A DNA stretch of 64,000 nt from Dyadobacter jejuensis (GCF_003149085.1 NZ_QGDT01000001.1:186001-250000), one strand, 5' to 3'; numbered from the stretch's first letter, positions 47,592 to 56,944 are shown. A program made the numbers and translations. Notes: a model not told the origin generated them from the sequence alone.

Positions 47592-48206
47592 ATGAGTACC
47601 AAGCACTCTACCCGTTTCGATGAAAACAAGTTTACCAAGCGACGAGAACCGCTTGGCTTTATGCTTTGGTTAGGGCTAGGGGGTAGTATACTCCTGTTTG
47701 CCGTCATCTTTTTCAGTTACTGGACCAGAGTCAACCCCGATAGTTATAATTATATCGTCCTTCCCGACCTATTCTGGTTAAGTACCTTAGTCATTCTTTT
47801 TAGCAGTATTACGCTTCATGAAGCCAACTTAGCCTTTAAACAGGAGCGGTTCCTTCATTTTAGGATATTTCTGGGGGCTACCCTGGCCTTAGGCCTAATC
47901 TTTATGGTGCTACAGGCGAGTGGTTGGTATGTAATGTCCGAAAACTGGGTCTTTGTTAAAGACAATATGGCCATAGGCTTCGTGTATCTACTCACTGGCC
48001 TACATATGTTGCATATTCTGGTAGGCGTCGTCTATATGGGAATGCTCTTTCAAAAGGCTTTAAAGAACAGTTCCTATGTCGACTCGTTCGTTTATAGTGT
48101 AAACCCTCCAAACCGGCTAAAAGTGAAACTGGTGACCCGGTATTGGCATTTTGTAGATGCCCTTTGGTTGGTCGTATTTTTACTTTTGGTGGTGATCTAT
48201 CACTGA
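47592..48206 (+). CDS. Cytochrome c oxidase subunit III-like protein
   Basis: The 204-residue protein has five membrane helices and the heme-copper oxidase subunit III signature (FFSYWTR, LYVLTGLH-type helix GFVYLLTGLHMLHILVGVVY, and YWHFVDALWLVVFLLL). It supports the catalytic subunit in the inner membrane. The other oxidase subunits are not in the window, so this is a stand-alone copy. It converges with the OmpA-family gene at 12 bases. Confidence 0.9.
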   Translation: MSTKHSTRFDENKFTKRREPLGFMLWLGLGGSILLFAVIFFSYWTRVNPDSYNYIVLPDLFWLSTLVILFSSITLHEANLAFKQERFLHFRIFLGATLALGLIFMVLQASGWYVMSENWVFVKDNMAIGFVYLLTGLHMLHILVGVVYMGMLFQKALKNSSYVDSFVYSVNPPNRLKVKLVTRYWHFVDALWLVVFLLLVVIYH

Positions 48207-48218
48207 CATTTCTCTATT

Positions 48219-49802
48219 TTATTTCTTTAGAATTTTAAATTCTACCCTCCGGTTTTTCTGTTGCCCTTCGGGGGTGTCGTTACTGGCTACAGGCTTAGTC
48301 TCTCCATATCCTTTGCTGGCAATGCGGTCGGGCTCTATTCCTTTTCCTATCAAGTACTCGCGGACAGAGTCGGCCCTGTCTTGGGAGAGTTTTAAGTTAA
48401 AAGCATCGCCTCCCACGTCGTCGGTATGTCCCCCTAGTTCTATGGCTAAGGTTTTATTTTCGGACATGGTTAGGGCAATACGGTTTAGCTCGGGAGAGGA
48501 GGTCTTGTCTAAGGTAGATTTGCCGGTAGCAAAGAAAATGTTGTTGAGCCTTACGATCTGCCCCTCTTCGATCGGAATTAATTTTAGAGACTGGTTGGTG
48601 ATTTCCTTATACTGGAGTTTGCCATTGCTCCCCGTGGAGTCGGTAAGGTCTACGTTTTCTCCTTCGGCAATAAAATTGGGGGCCACGGCGCGCATCCCGT
48701 ATTTCTGACCATAAGGAAGCACAATTTTGTACTCACCGGTGGTAGGGTTGGTGGTGGCCGTACCTACCTCTTCTCCATCTGCAAGATTTTCATATATGAT
48801 AGTGGCTTCTACTGGCTTGCCGGTTTTGGAGTCGATCACCTTCCCGCTGATCATCACCACAGGGTCGGGCGTGGGGATTTGCGCAATAGGAGCGGCGGCG
48901 GAGTCGCTTTCGGTGGGCGTTTGTTGTGGCCTCAAATCGTAACGCACGATATCGCCTTTTTTCTCTTTATCCTTAAAGGAAATCATATAGGCATAGTCGC
49001 CTAATGCCGATATGGTGTAGTAGGCGTCGTATTCGGGGGTGTTGATTTCGGCACCGAGGTTGACGGGCCGGCTCCAGCGCTTCCAACTTTTGTCGATACG
49101 CTTGCTGTAATAGATATCATTGCTACCTTGACCTCCTTTTCTGTTACTTGAAAAATAGAGGGTATACCCGTCCGAAGCCAGGAAAGGGGTGGTTTCGGTA
49201 AACTCCTTGCTGTTGATCTCCGGTCCTAAATTCATAGGCTTGGACCAATCCCCTTTTTTGTCTTTAAAGCTTACATACAGATCATCGACCTTGCTATTCT
49301 TTTTCTCGCTAAACGACATCACCAATACCTTCCCGTCATTGGACAGAAAGCCGCAGTCAAACTGTCCCTTGCTGAGCTTGGTATATCCAGGAATTTCCAG
49401 CTTATTGGGTCTGCTCCATCCTCTGGCGGTTTTTTGGCTCACAGAAAAACCTCGCGTTTCATACACCCCATTTTTATAAGAACCTTTTATAAGAATCGTG
49501 TTTCCATCGGGCGTGATGCTGTAGAGGCTATTATAGGTTTCGCGGTTGAGGGGTGCGGGTAGCCTCTTGGCGGCCGTCCATAGGTCGTTTTTAAGTTCCG
49601 AATACCAGATGTCCTGACTGCCCTTCGTACCGTTGGTGTTCTGTGGGTGACTGATCCGGCTAAAATAGATCGTCTTCCCGTCAGGTGCGATGATGGGCGC
49701 TATTTCGTTGTATTCCGTATTGACCGTTTTGCCTAAGTTTTCGGGCTGGGCATAGCAAAATACTCCGCTGATGATAAAGAAGAAGGGGGATAAAATCCGC
49801 AT
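48219..49802 (-). CDS. OmpA family protein with WD40-like (PD40) repeats and CarboxypepD-like domain
   Basis: The 527-residue protein has a signal peptide (LSPFFFIISGVFCYA), then PD40 beta-propeller repeats (APIIAPDGKTIYFSRISH, TPFLASDGYTLYFSSNRKGG), a CarboxypepD regulatory-like domain (VMISGKVIDSKTGKPVEATI) and a C-terminal OmpA peptidoglycan-binding domain (LGGHTDDVGGDAFNLKLSQD, RVEFKILKK). This is a common Bacteroidota outer-membrane or periplasmic anchor architecture. The specific role is not known. Confidence 0.88.
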   Translation of the reverse strand: MRILSPFFFIISGVFCYAQPENLGKTVNTEYNEIAPIIAPDGKTIYFSRISHPQNTNGTKGSQDIWYSELKNDLWTAAKRLPAPLNRETYNSLYSITPDGNTILIKGSYKNGVYETRGFSVSQKTARGWSRPNKLEIPGYTKLSKGQFDCGFLSNDGKVLVMSFSEKKNSKVDDLYVSFKDKKGDWSKPMNLGPEINSKEFTETTPFLASDGYTLYFSSNRKGGQGSNDIYYSKRIDKSWKRWSRPVNLGAEINTPEYDAYYTISALGDYAYMISFKDKEKKGDIVRYDLRPQQTPTESDSAAAPIAQIPTPDPVVMISGKVIDSKTGKPVEATIIYENLADGEEVGTATTNPTTGEYKIVLPYGQKYGMRAVAPNFIAEGENVDLTDSTGSNGKLQYKEITNQSLKLIPIEEGQIVRLNNIFFATGKSTLDKTSSPELNRIALTMSENKTLAIELGGHTDDVGGDAFNLKLSQDRADSVREYLIGKGIEPDRIASKGYGETKPVASNDTPEGQQKNRRVEFKILKK

Positions 49803-49853
49803 TATTAACTTGAGTATAGAGTAGGTATAGTTATCAATGGTACGGGGCAGTCC

Positions 49854-50465
49854 CTATTCGGGTTTCTGTTTACCGTCTTCGATGTATAACGTACGATCCA
49901 AGTTCTTATTTTCACCTTGCTTGCTTATGTACGCTTCCATTTGTGAAAGTAAGCCGGCTATGTCGGTATCTACCAGTAGTAGCTCCTTATTGGAGGGGTG
50001 CAAGAATCCTTCCTCTACCATTTTGTCGAGCTGCAAAAGGAGTAGATCGTAGTATCCGTTCACGTTGAGTAGCCCAATGGGCCCAGAGAAGATTTTTAGC
50101 TGGGCCCATGTTAATATCTCAAAGAGTTCGTCGAAGGTTCCATAGCCCCCAGGTAGTGCGATGACGGCATCGGAAACCGACACCATCTTAGCCTTCCGCT
50201 CATGCATGGTATCTACCAGGTGTAGCTCTGTGAGGGTGTTATGTGCCACCTCCAATTTGGCCAAGAAGTTCGGGATTATTCCAGTAACCAAGCCTTCGTT
50301 TTCGATGGCCCCATTGGCTACTTTACCCATGAGGCCCATATTTCCCCCACCATATATTACCCGGATGGCCCTGTTGGCGAGCGCTTCGCCCAAGGCATAG
50401 GCTTGTTGGGCATAAATAGGGTTCTTCCCCGAGCTGGACCCGCAATAAACGACTATTGATTTCAT
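49854..50465 (-). CDS. LOG family (TIGR00730) nucleoside-monophosphate phosphoribohydrolase-like protein
   Basis: The 203-residue Rossmann-like protein has the LOG motif PGGYGTFDELFEILTW and the other conserved parts VYCGSSSGKNPIY and YGGGNMGLMGKVANG. Related enzymes release cytokinin bases from their ribotides, and bacterial members are often annotated as lysine decarboxylase by mistake. It lies 34 bases after mpl on the same strand. Confidence 0.9.
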   Translation of the reverse strand: MKSIVVYCGSSSGKNPIYAQQAYALGEALANRAIRVIYGGGNMGLMGKVANGAIENEGLVTGIIPNFLAKLEVAHNTLTELHLVDTMHERKAKMVSVSDAVIALPGGYGTFDELFEILTWAQLKIFSGPIGLLNVNGYYDLLLLQLDKMVEEGFLHPSNKELLLVDTDIAGLLSQMEAYISKQGENKNLDRTLYIEDGKQKPE

Positions 50466-50499
50466 CTTATATTAGTTGCGTGTTTTTCTTTGGTCTTTT

Positions 50500-51882
50500 T
50501 TATGCTAAAATTTCCTCAGTCAGCGCCTTCAGGTCCATGCCTCCAAATGTCCCTGAGCTCATTAGTAAAAGGTTGGCCTGCTCCCATTTCAGACTGGTTA
50601 AGAAGGCCTTTAGGGCAGCTGCTTCGGTAAATATATGTAGGTCGTCTCGCTTAAAGGCCGCCTTGATCTCCTCTTCTGTGATGGGCTCCAGTCTCTTGCT
50701 TTCGACGGTATGCGGGTTAAAATATACAACGGCTACGTCGGCAGCATTGAGTTTACGGCGGTACTGACTCATAAACGACTTGTTAAGGCTGCTAAAAGTA
50801 TGCAGTTCTGCGCAGGCTACCAGTGTGCTTTCCGGAAACTGCGCCTTTACCGCTAAGGTGCTGGCCTCCACCTTGGAGGGAGCATGGGCAAAATCGCGGA
50901 AAATATGTACCTCACCCTTAGAGGCTAGTTTTTCTAATCGTTTGGAAGCCCCCTTAAAGCTGCTGATCGCCTTGTAAAAGTCGGGCTTGGTGATTCCTAA
51001 TCGCTCACAGACATCCCATGCCCCGCTGATATTTTTCATATTATGCTCCCCAAAAATGAGCAGGGGCACCAGTTCGTCGGTATCGGTTTGCAGGTACGTT
51101 TTGCCTTCCACTATTTTGGACTTATGCGCATTATAAGGGATGGCGGCGACGTCGGGGCGGCCCTTACGCCCTATCACGTCGAGCATATTGTCGGTTTCAT
51201 CGAAAATAATGGCGCCGGCTTTTGGGATACTGTCGGCGAGGCGCTCGAATTGCTGTACATACTGCTCCCAGGTAGAGAACACATTATAATGATCCCAGGC
51301 AATGCCGCTGATCAGGGCGATATGGGGCTGATAATGCATAAACTTAGGGGTCTTGTCCAGGGGCGAGGTGAAGTACTCATCTCCTTCGATAATAATGACC
51401 GGCGCATCGTTAGAGAGCTTCACCATATTTTCGAAGCCATCGAGCTGAGCCCCTACCAAGTAGTCGAATACACGGTTATGGAATTTTAATACATGGAGAA
51501 TCATGGACGTTACCGAAGTTTTTCCATGGCTTCCTGCAATAACCACCCTTTGTTTGTTTTGGCTATGCTCGAAAATATACTCGGGATAGGAGTATACCTT
51601 AATCCCTAGCTCCTTGGCTCTGGCCAATTCGGGGTTGTCGGCCCGGGCATGCATACCGAGTATTACGGCATCGAGGTCGGGGGTGATACGCTCGGGAAAC
51701 CAGCCCATCTGAGTGGGTAATAAATGATGCTTGGCCAACCGACTTACCGAAGGCTCGTAGATCTCATCGTCCGAACCGGTAATAATGATGCCTTTTTGAT
51801 GAAGGTCGATAGCCAAATTATGCATTACGCTACCGCCGATTGAAATAAAGTGTATTTTAGAAAATGTTGATTTTGGGTCCAT
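50500..51882 (-). CDS. mpl: UDP-N-acetylmuramate:L-Ala-gamma-D-Glu-meso-DAP ligase (peptidoglycan recycling)
   Basis: This Mur-ligase family enzyme of 460 residues attaches the recycled tripeptide to UDP-MurNAc. Motifs: HFISIGGSVMHNLAIDLHQK, ITGSDDEIYEPSVSRL, ATP loop VIAGSHGKTSVTSMI, IIEGDEYFTSPLDKTPKFMH and FRDFAHAPSKVEAS. EYFT with DxxPKF and the DFAHAPSK loop are typical of Mpl rather than MurC. The ATG at 51882 is preferred to the GTG at 51894. It is followed on the same strand by the LOG gene. Confidence 0.92.
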   Translation of the reverse strand: MDPKSTFSKIHFISIGGSVMHNLAIDLHQKGIIITGSDDEIYEPSVSRLAKHHLLPTQMGWFPERITPDLDAVILGMHARADNPELARAKELGIKVYSYPEYIFEHSQNKQRVVIAGSHGKTSVTSMILHVLKFHNRVFDYLVGAQLDGFENMVKLSNDAPVIIIEGDEYFTSPLDKTPKFMHYQPHIALISGIAWDHYNVFSTWEQYVQQFERLADSIPKAGAIIFDETDNMLDVIGRKGRPDVAAIPYNAHKSKIVEGKTYLQTDTDELVPLLIFGEHNMKNISGAWDVCERLGITKPDFYKAISSFKGASKRLEKLASKGEVHIFRDFAHAPSKVEASTLAVKAQFPESTLVACAELHTFSSLNKSFMSQYRRKLNAADVAVVYFNPHTVESKRLEPITEEEIKAAFKRDDLHIFTEAAALKAFLTSLKWEQANLLLMSSGTFGGMDLKALTEEILA

Positions 51883-52036
51883 TGTTACGATCACCTAGCT
51901 GTTACGGAGCGAAGTTAACAAGTTTTAAAATGCGTGCAAGTACCCTTTTGCTCCTAATGGCCAATTATTCAAAAATTCCTTCTGGCTAAGGGAGGGGATT
52001 GGACCGGTAGTTGTGGTGGGGATCGAGGCGATAAGG

Positions 52037-52090
52037 CTATGCCGGGCTACGGCCGTTGGCTTGTGAGCCGACGGCCATAGCCCGGCATAG
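52037..52090. repeat. Long hairpin between hmp and mpl
   Basis: A 25-bp inverted repeat (one mismatch, one G-T) with a four-base loop TGTG; the arms start CTATGCCGGGCTA and end TAGCCCGGCATAG. No T-run follows on either strand, so it looks more like a palindromic repeat unit than a simple terminator. It lies 22 bases after the hmp stop. Confidence 0.6.
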
Positions 52091-52111
52091 GTGGGGGGCT
52101 AAAAAAAGATA

Positions 52112-53332
52112 TTAATTCTCGTTAAAAGAGAGCGTCTGTGGGCCAAATTCCTCGAAATGAATGGCTTCTCTACGGATCCCTTTTTCAAGTAGCGCCTTCA
52201 TATGCTTGGTGATAAAGGGGGCCGGACCACAAATATAATAATCGGCGTTGGGGGCTAATATGGCCTCGTCGAGGAGGTCCAGGTCCACCCAGCCCTGGTA
52301 TGCCTGCTCGGTATGGGGGGGCGTAGGTGGGGTGTCGTAGAAAATATGTTTGGAGACTTCCTTATTTTCTTTCGCCCATAGCTCTAGTTGGTCTTTGAAT
52401 GCATGGGCATCTATGTCCTTGCATCCATAAATCCAGGTCTTGGGTTTCTTGCTACCCGTTCTGATTAGCGCTTCCAACATGCTCATGAGGGGAGTCTGGC
52501 CGACGCCCCCACTGATAAATATGGCGGGATGGTCACCTTGGTCCTTGAGGAAAAAGCTTCCAGCAGGTGCCGTTACTTCCACGATGTCGCCTTCCTGAAC
52601 ATGGCTATGCAGCCTGTTGCTGATGAGGCCATCGGGATTAGGCTCGGGGGCTCCCTCTTTTTTGACCGAAATTCTGTAATATTCGCCATTTGGCGCATTG
52701 GAAATGCTGTATTGACGGGGCTGTAAAAGGCCCAGCTCGGGTATAAATAGGCGAATGCTTAAATATTGGCCGGGAATAAAGTCGGCAACCGGCCCTCCAT
52801 CGGTAGGTACAAGGTAGAAAGAGGTTATTTCACTCGACTCCTTCTGTTTCTTTTTGATGGTAAAGGGTTTCCATCCGCTCCATCCACCTGGTCGCTGTAC
52901 TTGCTGGTGATAGAGGCCATCCTCATGCCCTGTCATGATACTGGCTAGCTGGTTGTAGGCGGCCGTCCAGGCTTCTAACAGAGCGGGCGTCGCCGCTTCC
53001 CCGAGTACCTCCCCGATAGAGGCGATCAGATGCTTGCCTACGATCATATACTGCTCGGGGCGTATGTTGAGGCTCACGTGCTTGTGGCCGATTCCGTCGA
53101 CAACCGGCATCAATACCGAGGGGTCCTCTATATGCTCGGCATAGGCCAGTACCGCCATTGCTAGTGCGGTCTGTTGTTTTTTATTGCGCTGGTTGGCTAG
53201 GTTAAATACATGCTTGAGTTCAGGATTGCCACTCAACATGCGCTTGTAAAAATAATCTGTCAATAATACCCCGCTTTCCTTCAATATAGGTACGGTAGCT
53301 TTTACCAATTCCTTCTGTTCGGTCGTCAGCAT
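52112..53332 (-). CDS. hmp: Flavohemoglobin (nitric oxide dioxygenase)
   Basis: It detoxifies NO to nitrate with O2 and NAD(P)H. The 406-residue protein has an N-terminal globin domain (KATVPILKESGVLLTDYFYK; proximal His in GHKHVSLNIRPEQYMIVGKH), an FAD domain (GQYLSIRLF, RQYSISNAPN) and an NAD domain (FISGGVGQTPLMSML, YYICGPAPFI). It lies downstream of a lipoprotein gene on the same strand, with its own promoter-like box and repeats in between. Confidence 0.95.
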   Translation of the reverse strand: MLTTEQKELVKATVPILKESGVLLTDYFYKRMLSGNPELKHVFNLANQRNKKQQTALAMAVLAYAEHIEDPSVLMPVVDGIGHKHVSLNIRPEQYMIVGKHLIASIGEVLGEAATPALLEAWTAAYNQLASIMTGHEDGLYHQQVQRPGGWSGWKPFTIKKKQKESSEITSFYLVPTDGGPVADFIPGQYLSIRLFIPELGLLQPRQYSISNAPNGEYYRISVKKEGAPEPNPDGLISNRLHSHVQEGDIVEVTAPAGSFFLKDQGDHPAIFISGGVGQTPLMSMLEALIRTGSKKPKTWIYGCKDIDAHAFKDQLELWAKENKEVSKHIFYDTPPTPPHTEQAYQGWVDLDLLDEAILAPNADYYICGPAPFITKHMKALLEKGIRREAIHFEEFGPQTLSFNEN

Positions 53333-53368
53333 GTGCTCTCATGATTTGGGTGAAAGAAAAATTCTTCC

Positions 53369-53376
53369 CAAATATA
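53369..53376 (-). promoter_or_regulatory. Candidate -7 promoter element of hmp
   Basis: On the - strand the sequence reads TATATTTG (TAnnTTTG, Bacteroidota -7 consensus), 37 bases before the hmp start. A convincing -33 TTG was not found. Confidence 0.5.
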
Positions 53377-53402
53377 AGCCATAATAAATATTAAAAGACC
53401 TT

Positions 53403-53429
53403 AATATCTTTTATTGAATGAATATCTTT
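53403..53429. promoter_or_regulatory. Direct repeat upstream of hmp, candidate operator
   Basis: AATATCTTT occurs at 53403-53411 and 53421-53429, 18 bases apart (AAAGATATT on the coding strand). An inverted TAAAAGA/TCTTTTA pair (53392-53413) overlaps it. The position upstream of the -7 box suits an NO- or redox-responsive regulator; which one is not known. Confidence 0.35.
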
Positions 53430-53474
53430 AATGCGGCCTAAAATTCCTTTAAATAATCTTAAATATGGCTGCGT

Positions 53475-54047
53475 TCAATCGACAAGCTGTTTGGCATCAA
53501 GCTTACGGATAATCTGCTTTTTGTCGAACACCAGCGCCCAAAGGGCAAAGTGGTCGTCGGGGGTGCAGCTATTACAAATGGGGTGGTCGGTAGGCACCGG
53601 AGCGTTGTACAGCAGCAGGGAGTCGCCCAGGGTCTGGATATTATCTTTGTCGGTGGGGTTGTTCAGTGCCGCATACTGATAGGCTTTCAGCATTTCCAGT
53701 TCTTTGGGGAGCAGGTCGGGGTTGTGTAGGTCGGCGGTGCTCCACAGGGACATACGTACCCCATATTCTTTTGCTAAGGCGGCAAGCACGGGGATAGAAT
53801 TTAAATTTTTACACAGGGTAGCGGCCTTTTCGGGATGGGCCTCTAACTCTTTCGCCAATGATTTTTGGGCGATTTGTGCAATTTTCTTACCCCATTCATC
53901 TACCGTATAAATCAGCTGCGTATTGGTCACTCGTTTTATTTGGCTGGCTTTTATTTCTTTAGAGAGTTCTTTGGTATTGTCGAGCCTTTTGGCATTACAG
54001 GCCCCCAGTAGCAGGAGCAGTCCAAGAGAAAGAGGCAAATTTTTCAT
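53475..54047 (-). CDS. Lipoprotein, DUF3365-like
   Basis: The 190-residue protein has a lipoprotein signal (LSLGLLLLLGACNAKRLD, lipobox). A helical sensor-like domain follows (KRVTNTQLIYTVDEWGKKIA, IPVLAALAKEYGVRMSLWS) and ends VPTDHPICNSCTPDDHF. DUF3365/Tll0287-type proteins often have CxxCH for c-type heme at that place; here it is CNSCT, so covalent heme is unlikely. The family call is moderate. It lies just upstream of hmp. Confidence 0.5.
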   Translation of the reverse strand: MKNLPLSLGLLLLLGACNAKRLDNTKELSKEIKASQIKRVTNTQLIYTVDEWGKKIAQIAQKSLAKELEAHPEKAATLCKNLNSIPVLAALAKEYGVRMSLWSTADLHNPDLLPKELEMLKAYQYAALNNPTDKDNIQTLGDSLLLYNAPVPTDHPICNSCTPDDHFALWALVFDKKQIIRKLDAKQLVD

Positions 54048-54174
54048 GATAGCATTTTTATAAACGTCAAATATAGGATAAGTATACCAAGCAATGCAAG
54101 TAAATACCGGCCACTGGGGCCATGGTACCTGGTAGGAGGCTGCGGCAAGGATATTATAAAAACTTAATAATAAC

Positions 54175-54182
54175 TATCTTTG
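54175..54182 (+). promoter_or_regulatory. Candidate -7 promoter element of prfA
   Basis: TATCTTTG matches TAnnTTTG and lies 38 bases before the prfA ATG. No clear -33 TTG. Confidence 0.55.
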
Positions 54183-54219
54183 TGCACCTAAAAGAATGGT
54201 ATAAAGAATTAACGAGCAG

Positions 54220-55293
54220 ATGATAGATAAATTAGAGGCGATCAAGGAACGTTTTGAAGAAGTTTCGCAGCAAATCAGCCAACCTGAAGTCGTATCGGAC
54301 TCCAACAAATACTCGAAGTTAAGTAAGGAGTACAAGGACTTGGGGCGCATTGTGGAGCAGTACGAGGCCTACCTTAAGTTACAAAAGGAAATTGCCGGCA
54401 ACAAGGAGCTAGTGGCTACTGAGAAGGATGAGGAGCTTAGGGAGATGGCCAAGGAGGAGTTGGATATGCTGTTGCCTAAGCTTGAGGAAATGGAAGCGAC
54501 CATCAAGGAGTTGCTTATTCCGAAAGACCCTAACGACAGCCGCAACATCATATTAGAGATTAGAGGCGGAACGGGGGGCGATGAAGCCGCCATATTTGCT
54601 GGCGATTTGTTTAGGATGTACCAGCGGTTCTTCGAAAAAATGGGTTGGAGAGCTTCCGTAATGGATTATACAGAGGGTACCAATGGAGGATATAAGGAGA
54701 TCATCTGTAAGGTAGAGGGTGAGGACGTATATGGAAAAATGAAGTTCGAATCGGGCGTACATCGGGTGCAGCGGGTTCCACAAACGGAATCGCAGGGACG
54801 GATCCATACATCGGCGGCTTCTGTGGCCGTGTTGCCCGAAGCGGAGGAAGTGGACGTGCAGATCAACATGAACGACGTTCGGATCGATACCTTTATGTCG
54901 TCAGGAGCGGGTGGCCAGTCGGTAAACACGACTTATTCGGCGGTTCGCCTTACCCACATTCCGTCGGGCTTGGTGGTAAGCTGCCAGGACGAGCGTTCAC
55001 AGCTCAAGAATAAGGATCGGGCTCTTAGTGTCTTAAGGTCGCGCTTGTACGAAATAGAACTCAAGAAACATAACGATGCCGTTAGTTCCCAGCGCAAGTC
55101 GATGGTGGGCAGCGGTGACCGTTCCGATAAGATCAGGACTTATAATTACCCACAAAGCCGCATTACCGACCACCGCATCGGGCATACGGTATATAACCTT
55201 CCTGCGGTTATGGAGGGCGACATTGCCGACTTCATCGAAAAGCTGCGTATTGCCGAAAATGCAGAGCGTATGCAAGAAGGAGAATCGGTATAA
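54220..55293 (+). CDS. prfA: Peptide chain release factor 1
   Basis: It releases finished proteins at UAA and UAG. The 357-residue protein has the stop-codon tripeptide P-x-T in RVPQTESQGRIHTSA, which separates RF1 from RF2 (SPF), and the universal GGQ in SSGAGGQSVNTTYSAVRL (about residues 231-233), whose Gln is normally methylated. The following VVSCQDERSQLKNKDRAL is also typical. Gene for the Gln methyltransferase PrmC is not next to it. Confidence 0.97.
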   Translation: MIDKLEAIKERFEEVSQQISQPEVVSDSNKYSKLSKEYKDLGRIVEQYEAYLKLQKEIAGNKELVATEKDEELREMAKEELDMLLPKLEEMEATIKELLIPKDPNDSRNIILEIRGGTGGDEAAIFAGDLFRMYQRFFEKMGWRASVMDYTEGTNGGYKEIICKVEGEDVYGKMKFESGVHRVQRVPQTESQGRIHTSAASVAVLPEAEEVDVQINMNDVRIDTFMSSGAGGQSVNTTYSAVRLTHIPSGLVVSCQDERSQLKNKDRALSVLRSRLYEIELKKHNDAVSSQRKSMVGSGDRSDKIRTYNYPQSRITDHRIGHTVYNLPAVMEGDIADFIEKLRIAENAERMQEGESV

Positions 55294-55338
55294 GACAAAG
55301 CTCCCGAATGAGGGTAGCCAGTTCGACAAGAGGAGGCC

Positions 55339-55890
55339 TTAGGTTCCCTGCTTAAAAAGCCGTTTATAACTGGTTTTTTTGTAGGTATCGAAGGCCTCTT
55401 TTTTATGGTATCCTTCTCCGAAAAAAGTAATCACCTCATGGTATTCCCGAGCCTTCATATAACCGGGTAAGGGTTGGATCATCTGAAAGTGATCGTCGAG
55501 AAAGACCGTGGTAGGGTAGCTAGGCTGGTTGTTGGTGAGCGAGAGCGCCAGCTGGTGAACGCGGTTGGCGGCATCGTATTCGAACTGCATATTCCCTAAG
55601 GTAACGGGTTCTTTTTGCTCCGCGTTGAATTTGACAGCGTAGTAGTTTTCGTTGACGTAGGCGGCTACTTCGGAGTTACGGAAGGTTTCGCGGTCCATCA
55701 CCTTACACCATCCACACCAATCGGTATATACATCGATAAGAATCTTTTTGGGCTTCTGCTGGATTTTGGCGTAGGCCTCTTCAATGGTGATCCACTGAAT
55801 CGGGGAATCCTTAGCGGGGCCGGTACTAAAAGCCGTACTCAGGCTAAGGATGGCTAGTAGCAGGATATAACGTAAAGTGGTGTTGATCAT
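55339..55890 (-). CDS. Exported thioredoxin-like protein
   Basis: The 183-residue protein has a signal peptide (LRYILLLAILSLSTAFS) and a thioredoxin fold with the active site VYTDWCGWCKVMDRETF and cis-Pro loop QPSYPTTVFLDD. It most resembles the DUF255/thioredoxin_7 type disulfide proteins of the periplasm. It converges with prfA. Confidence 0.85.
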   Translation of the reverse strand: MINTTLRYILLLAILSLSTAFSTGPAKDSPIQWITIEEAYAKIQQKPKKILIDVYTDWCGWCKVMDRETFRNSEVAAYVNENYYAVKFNAEQKEPVTLGNMQFEYDAANRVHQLALSLTNNQPSYPTTVFLDDHFQMIQPLPGYMKAREYHEVITFFGEGYHKKEAFDTYKKTSYKRLFKQGT

Positions 55891-56020
55891 GGCAGTTTTT
55901 TCTTCAGAACAACAAATAGTCGGTTAATAGTTTCCTTGGCTTCAATCTTGGAGGACAGCACGAAAGGGTGCATAGGCCTCTAATGATGTCGGAGCGATCT
56001 ACCCCCCTGAGGTATTCCCG

Positions 56021-56944
56021 TCAACTTTTGGATTTGGTAAGTGCTATAAGCACGCCTCCAAATATAATGAGTAACATGCCTATCACCATGGCTGTGGAGG
56101 GCAAGCTTTCGCCCATGAGGATACCCAGAATGGTAGAAAACAGAATATTGGAATAGCCTATTGCGGCAATCCGCCCAGCCTTGTCGTAGGTAAATGCCTG
56201 GGTGAGCATCTTTTGGCCCAAATAGGCCGTAATGCCCAGGGCCAGAAATCCTAGCCAGTGGTAAGTAGTATGAGGTAAAATAAAGTGTCCGACTAGAAAA
56301 TTGTCCTCAATTTCAGGAAAGGACTCTCCTATGACCATCGACAATAGGGGCATCAAAATCCCGCTGAGCATAAAGGATAAAATGATGGTACGGACGTCAT
56401 AATACTGCCCTAGGCGCCTTATAGAGAGGTAAGAGACGGCAGTAAGGATAGCGACTCCCAATCCGAGGATATGCTCACCGGCAGGAACGTCGAGGTCGGG
56501 TCGGAAGACGAATAGTATCCCCACAAAGCCGATGAATATGGCCAGCCATTCTGGTATTTTGAGCCGTTCACCCAAGAATAACCACGACAATAGGGCCAGG
56601 AATATAGGATAGGTATATTGATAAGTAGCGGCATGCCCCAGGCCTAGTACCTGTATAGAATAAAAGAACATATAAAGCGACAGGGTACCTACTACTCCTC
56701 TGAAGATCAGTAGCCCTAGTTTTCCTCCGGCTTTTCGCTCTATAGGGCGGCTGCGAATACTGAGCCAGATAAACAGAACTCCGATTATATTTCTAAAGAA
56801 AACCAGTTCTAAAGTGGGATAGTCCTTCCCGAGCCATTTTGAAATACCGGCTGTAAGTGCGAAAAACAGGGTAGTGCCCAACATAAGCAGCGTACCCTTA
56901 TGCTGGTGGGAGATGGTAAAACGGTTGGTGAGCGTATTGAGCAA
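56021..56944 (-). CDS. EamA/DMT family transporter
   Basis: The 307-residue protein has ten membrane helices in two EamA halves (LMLGTTLFFALTAGISKWLG, FIGFVGILFVFRPDL in the first; GILMPLLSMVIG, GMLLIIFGGVLIALT in the second). Such proteins export metabolites, but the substrate cannot be told. The gene is divergent from the riboswitch-controlled btuB locus. Confidence 0.88.
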   Translation of the reverse strand: MLNTLTNRFTISHQHKGTLLMLGTTLFFALTAGISKWLGKDYPTLELVFFRNIIGVLFIWLSIRSRPIERKAGGKLGLLIFRGVVGTLSLYMFFYSIQVLGLGHAATYQYTYPIFLALLSWLFLGERLKIPEWLAIFIGFVGILFVFRPDLDVPAGEHILGLGVAILTAVSYLSIRRLGQYYDVRTIILSFMLSGILMPLLSMVIGESFPEIEDNFLVGHFILPHTTYHWLGFLALGITAYLGQKMLTQAFTYDKAGRIAAIGYSNILFSTILGILMGESLPSTAMVIGMLLIIFGGVLIALTKSKS

